Assembly: GCA_017463565.1 (NCBI GenBank)
Contig: JAFTOZ010000062.1
Coordinates: forward strand, 1-34,662
Direction of reading: 5' to 3'
Source of the DNA: Clostridia bacterium
GTDB taxonomy: Bacteria > Bacillota > Clostridia > Christensenellales > CAG-1252
DNA: 34,662 nucleotides
Under the pieces are notes generated by a model. That model worked only from the letters and a program-made list of their open reading frames with translations. It was not told the DNA's origin and did no database searches. Position numbers and translations under genes: made by a program. The stretch's first letter is position 1, and every line of letters starts with the position of its first letter. Positions 32,275-34,662 of this stretch are shown piece by piece.

Positions 32275-34332
32275 ATGGCACAATCACTTGAGAACATTCG
32301 CAATATTGGCATCATGGCTCACATTGATGCAGGCAAGACGACCACAACCGAGCGTATTTTGTACTTTACCGGCAAGATACGCAACACGGGCGAGGTGCAC
32401 GACGGTGCCGCCACCATGGACTGGATGGTGCAGGAGCAGGAGCGTGGTATTACCATCACGTCTGCCGCTACCACCACCCAATGGAAGGGGGCAACCATCA
32501 ACATTATCGACACCCCGGGACACGTAGACTTTACCATCGAGGTGGAGCGGAGTCTGCGCGTGCTGGACGGAGCCGTAGCGGTCTTTTGTGCCAAGGGCGG
32601 TGTGGAGCCACAGTCAGAGACGGTGTGGCGCCAAGCGGAGCACTACAAGGTGCCTCGTATCGCTTTTGTCAACAAGATGGACATCGAGGGTGCCAACTTT
32701 GAGCGTGTGCTCAGTATGATGCGCTCCCACCTGCACGCCAACGCAGTGGCGATTGCCCTGCCTGTTGGTCAGGCGGCGGAGTTTCGCGGTATCATCGATT
32801 TGGTGACGATGCGCTATCAACCCTTTGGGGAAGAGGGCGACCACGCACTCTGTCCTATGGAGGATATTCCCGAGGAGATGAAGGTGATAGCCGAAAGCTA
32901 TCGCGAAAAGCTCATCGAGGCCGCTGCCGACCTGGACGACGATGTGATGGAGTGCTATCTTTGCGAAAGTCCCGTGGAGGAGAGTCTACGTCGTCGCGCT
33001 ATCCGCAAGGGTGCGCTCTCGGGCAGGATGATCCCGGTGCTTTGTGGTACTGCATTCCGCAATCGCGGTGTGACCCGACTGTTGGATGCGGTGGTAGACT
33101 ATCTGCCATCTCCCCTGGACATTCCCCCTACCGAGGGTTTCAATCCCAAGGACAGAGAGGAGAGACTGTTCCGCCGTCCCAGTGATGACGAACCATTCTC
33201 CGCATTGGCGTTCAAAATCATGAGCGAACAATACGGCAAGTTGGTCTTCACCAGGGTATATAGCGGATCGGTCAAGATTGGCGACATGGTCTACAATCCC
33301 GGTAAAGGTACGCGAGACAGAGTGATGCGTATCTTGCGTATGCACGCCAACGAACGCCAGGATATTACCGAACTGCACACAGGTGATATCGGTGTGATCG
33401 TAGGCTTGAAGAACGTCGTGACGGGCGATACCCTTTGCGACCAAAAGCATCCGATCGTATTTGGACAGATTGAGTGTCCGGAGCCGGTCGTTAAGCAGGC
33501 TATTGAACCGCGCACCAAGGCCAGCAAAGACAAAATGGCCTATGCATTCGAGCGTTTGATTGAGGAGGACCCCACTTTCCGTGCCTACGTGGACAGAGAG
33601 ACGGGTCAGACCATCATCGCAGGAATGGGCGAGCTGCACCTCGAGATCATCGTGGACAGGCTCCGTCGCGAGTTCAAGGTCGAGGCTGCCATCGGTAGCC
33701 CCCAAGTCAGTTACCGTGAGCGTTTGGCTGCGCCTTGCACCGTTGTGGGCAAGCAGGTCAAGCAGACGGGTGGCAAAGGGCAATTTGGCGAGGTGAAGGT
33801 GAAGTTTACGCCCATCGAGCCCGGCAAAGGTGTGGAATATACCTCTCACGTAGTGGGCGGTGTGATCACGCGCGAATACGTCGAGGCCGCCAAAAAGGGT
33901 ATATCCGATGCTCGTATGAGCGGATACTACGGCTACGAAGTGGTGGATTTTTGTGCCGACGTCATCGACGGCGCAATGCACGAGGTGGATTCCAGCGAAA
34001 TGGCGTTCAATATGGCAGGTAGCGACGCTTTCCGACAAGCAGTTGCCGCCGTAGGAACGGTTCCCCTCGAGCCCATCATGGCAGTAGACGTCACGGTGCC
34101 CGAGCAGAGCATTGGTGACGCCCTCTCGACGATTAGCGTGCGCCACGGACATATCCGCGGACAGGACAGCGAAATGGGCGTGTTTACCATTCACGCAGAC
34201 GTCCCCTTGCGCGAGATGTTCGGCTATGCGCAGGCCCTGCGTACCGCAACGTCGGGAAGAGGTAGCTTTATGATGCGCTTCAAGTGCTTTGACGAGCTGC
34301 CGGAAGAGGTCAAAAACAAATTATTTTTCTAA
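32275..34332 (+). CDS. fusA: Elongation factor G
   Basis: A 685-residue translocase GTPase. G1 is AHIDAGKTT, switch I ends [12 protein letters not shown]3 is DTPGHVDF and G4 is NKMD. Domain IV carries [12 protein letters not shown] and the C-terminal [12 protein letters not shown], all typical of EF-G. It is about 10 residues shorter than the common ~690-700 form. ATG 32275 has GGGTGAG 2 bases upstream and follows rpsG by 16 bases. Position in the str operon supports the main EF-G rather than a paralogue such as TetM or RF3, although some residues differ from the most common EF-G (for example [14 protein letters not shown]). Confidence 0.95.
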   Translation: MAQSLENIRNIGIMAHIDAGKTTTTERILYFTGKIRNTGEVHDGAATMDWMVQEQERGITITSAATTTQWKGATINIIDTPGHVDFTIEVERSLRVLDGAVAVFCAKGGVEPQSETVWRQAEHYKVPRIAFVNKMDIEGANFERVLSMMRSHLHANAVAIALPVGQAAEFRGIIDLVTMRYQPFGEEGDHALCPMEDIPEEMKVIAESYREKLIEAAADLDDDVMECYLCESPVEESLRRRAIRKGALSGRMIPVLCGTAFRNRGVTRLLDAVVDYLPSPLDIPPTEGFNPKDREERLFRRPSDDEPFSALAFKIMSEQYGKLVFTRVYSGSVKIGDMVYNPGKGTRDRVMRILRMHANERQDITELHTGDIGVIVGLKNVVTGDTLCDQKHPIVFGQIECPEPVVKQAIEPRTKASKDKMAYAFERLIEEDPTFRAYVDRETGQTIIAGMGELHLEIIVDRLRREFKVEAAIGSPQVSYRERLAAPCTVVGKQVKQTGGKGQFGEVKVKFTPIEPGKGVEYTSHVVGGVITREYVEAAKKGISDARMSGYYGYEVVDFCADVIDGAMHEVDSSEMAFNMAGSDAFRQAVAAVGTVPLEPIMAVDVTVPEQSIGDALSTISVRHGHIRGQDSEMGVFTIHADVPLREMFGYAQALRTATSGRGSFMMRFKCFDELPEEVKNKLFF

Positions 34333-34399
34333 AAACTATGATTAAAATAGTTGAAAAAAGCCACAATTGTTGTTAATATATAGATATTGTAACAATATT

Positions 34400-34428
34400 T
34401 TGTGACAACAACCCAAAACCGTTATAAA
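34400..34428 (+). promoter_or_regulatory. Separate promoter for tuf
   Basis: TTGTGA (34400-34405), 17-base spacer, TATAAA (34423-34428), predicting a start near 34435. Upstream lies the palindrome ATATTGT-A-ACAATAT (34385-34399). Confidence 0.55.
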
Positions 34429-34447
34429 ATTCTAGGAGGAATGAACA

Positions 34448-34662
34448 ATGGCAAAACAAAAATTTGATAAGAGCAAAGTACACGTTAACGTTGGTACCAT
34501 CGGCCACGTTGACCATGGTAAGACCACGCTGACCGCTGCAATCACCATGTACTGTGCTAATAAGGGTCACGCCGCTGTCATGAAATATGACGAAATCGAT
34601 AAGGCTCCCGAAGAGAAAGCACGTGGTATCACAATTAACACTGCCCACGTCGAATACACCAC
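34448..34662 (+). CDS. tuf: Elongation factor Tu (3' end beyond window)
   Basis: The first 71 residues are visible. [20 protein letters not shown] is the EF-Tu G1 region with the Walker loop GHVDHGKT, and [16 protein letters not shown] is the switch I segment. AGGAGG lies before ATG 34448. The 115-base gap after fusA contains its own promoter, so tuf may be expressed beyond the operon level. Confidence 0.98.
   Translation, partial: MAKQKFDKSKVHVNVGTIGHVDHGKTTLTAAITMYCANKGHAAVMKYDEIDKAPEEKARGITINTAHVEYT

Overview
The window looks like a chromosomal segment of an uncultured Clostridia-type Firmicute. The grounds are a Firmicute-style str cluster (L7Ae-like protein, rpsL, rpsG, fusA, tuf), strong AGGAGG-type ribosome binding sites, TTGACA/TATAAT promoters, a preQ1-I riboswitch on queT, an fhs-folD pair and a single-chain Fe-S serine dehydratase. 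Placement nearer than class (for example the Christensenellales) would be a guess. No tRNA, rRNA, CRISPR array or insertion sequence was seen.

Left third (1-7550): a transglutaminase-like gene runs off the left edge, followed by an MFS transporter and a guanine deaminase gene broken by one in-frame TAG. A visibly AT-rich block of about 3240-7570 then carries an AbiH-type defence protein, two DNA adenine methyltransferases of different classes and a putative PD-(D/E)XK endonuclease. This is best read as a horizontally acquired defence island with a restriction-modification system. Its right end holds a terminator and a possible gene remnant.

Middle (7582-16650): everything is on the minus strand. 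A five-gene cassette with overlapping or nearly touching genes encodes a divergent GGQ release-factor-like protein, a UvrD-like SF1 helicase, a coiled-coil protein, a membrane-anchored beta-repeat (GLUG-like) protein and a two-helix membrane protein. I do not recognise this combination as a named system. Upstream lie a three-gene operon ending in serine dehydratase, and queT under a preQ1-I riboswitch with a well-placed promoter.

Right half (16950-34662): almost everything is on the plus strand. A complete oligopeptide ABC transporter operon (oppA, oppB, oppC, oppD, oppF, then a DUF3899-like gene) is the most unusual part. OppC carries about 460 extra extracellular residues with tandem ~37-residue repeats. 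OppD carries about 380 extra residues between Q-loop and signature motif. OppF carries about 115 extra Lys-rich residues before its Q-loop. OppB has an enlarged first loop, and OppA has CxxC pairs ahead of its binding domain. These look like coordinated elaborations of one transporter. Then come fhs-folD (one-carbon metabolism), a GtrA-like membrane gene on the minus strand, an intergenic cluster of three DnaA-box-like sites, and the str operon ending in a truncated tuf. Transcription diverges around 16.6-17.0 kb. Several intergenic spots carry alternating CG/CA tracts, one of them in the spacer of the str promoter.
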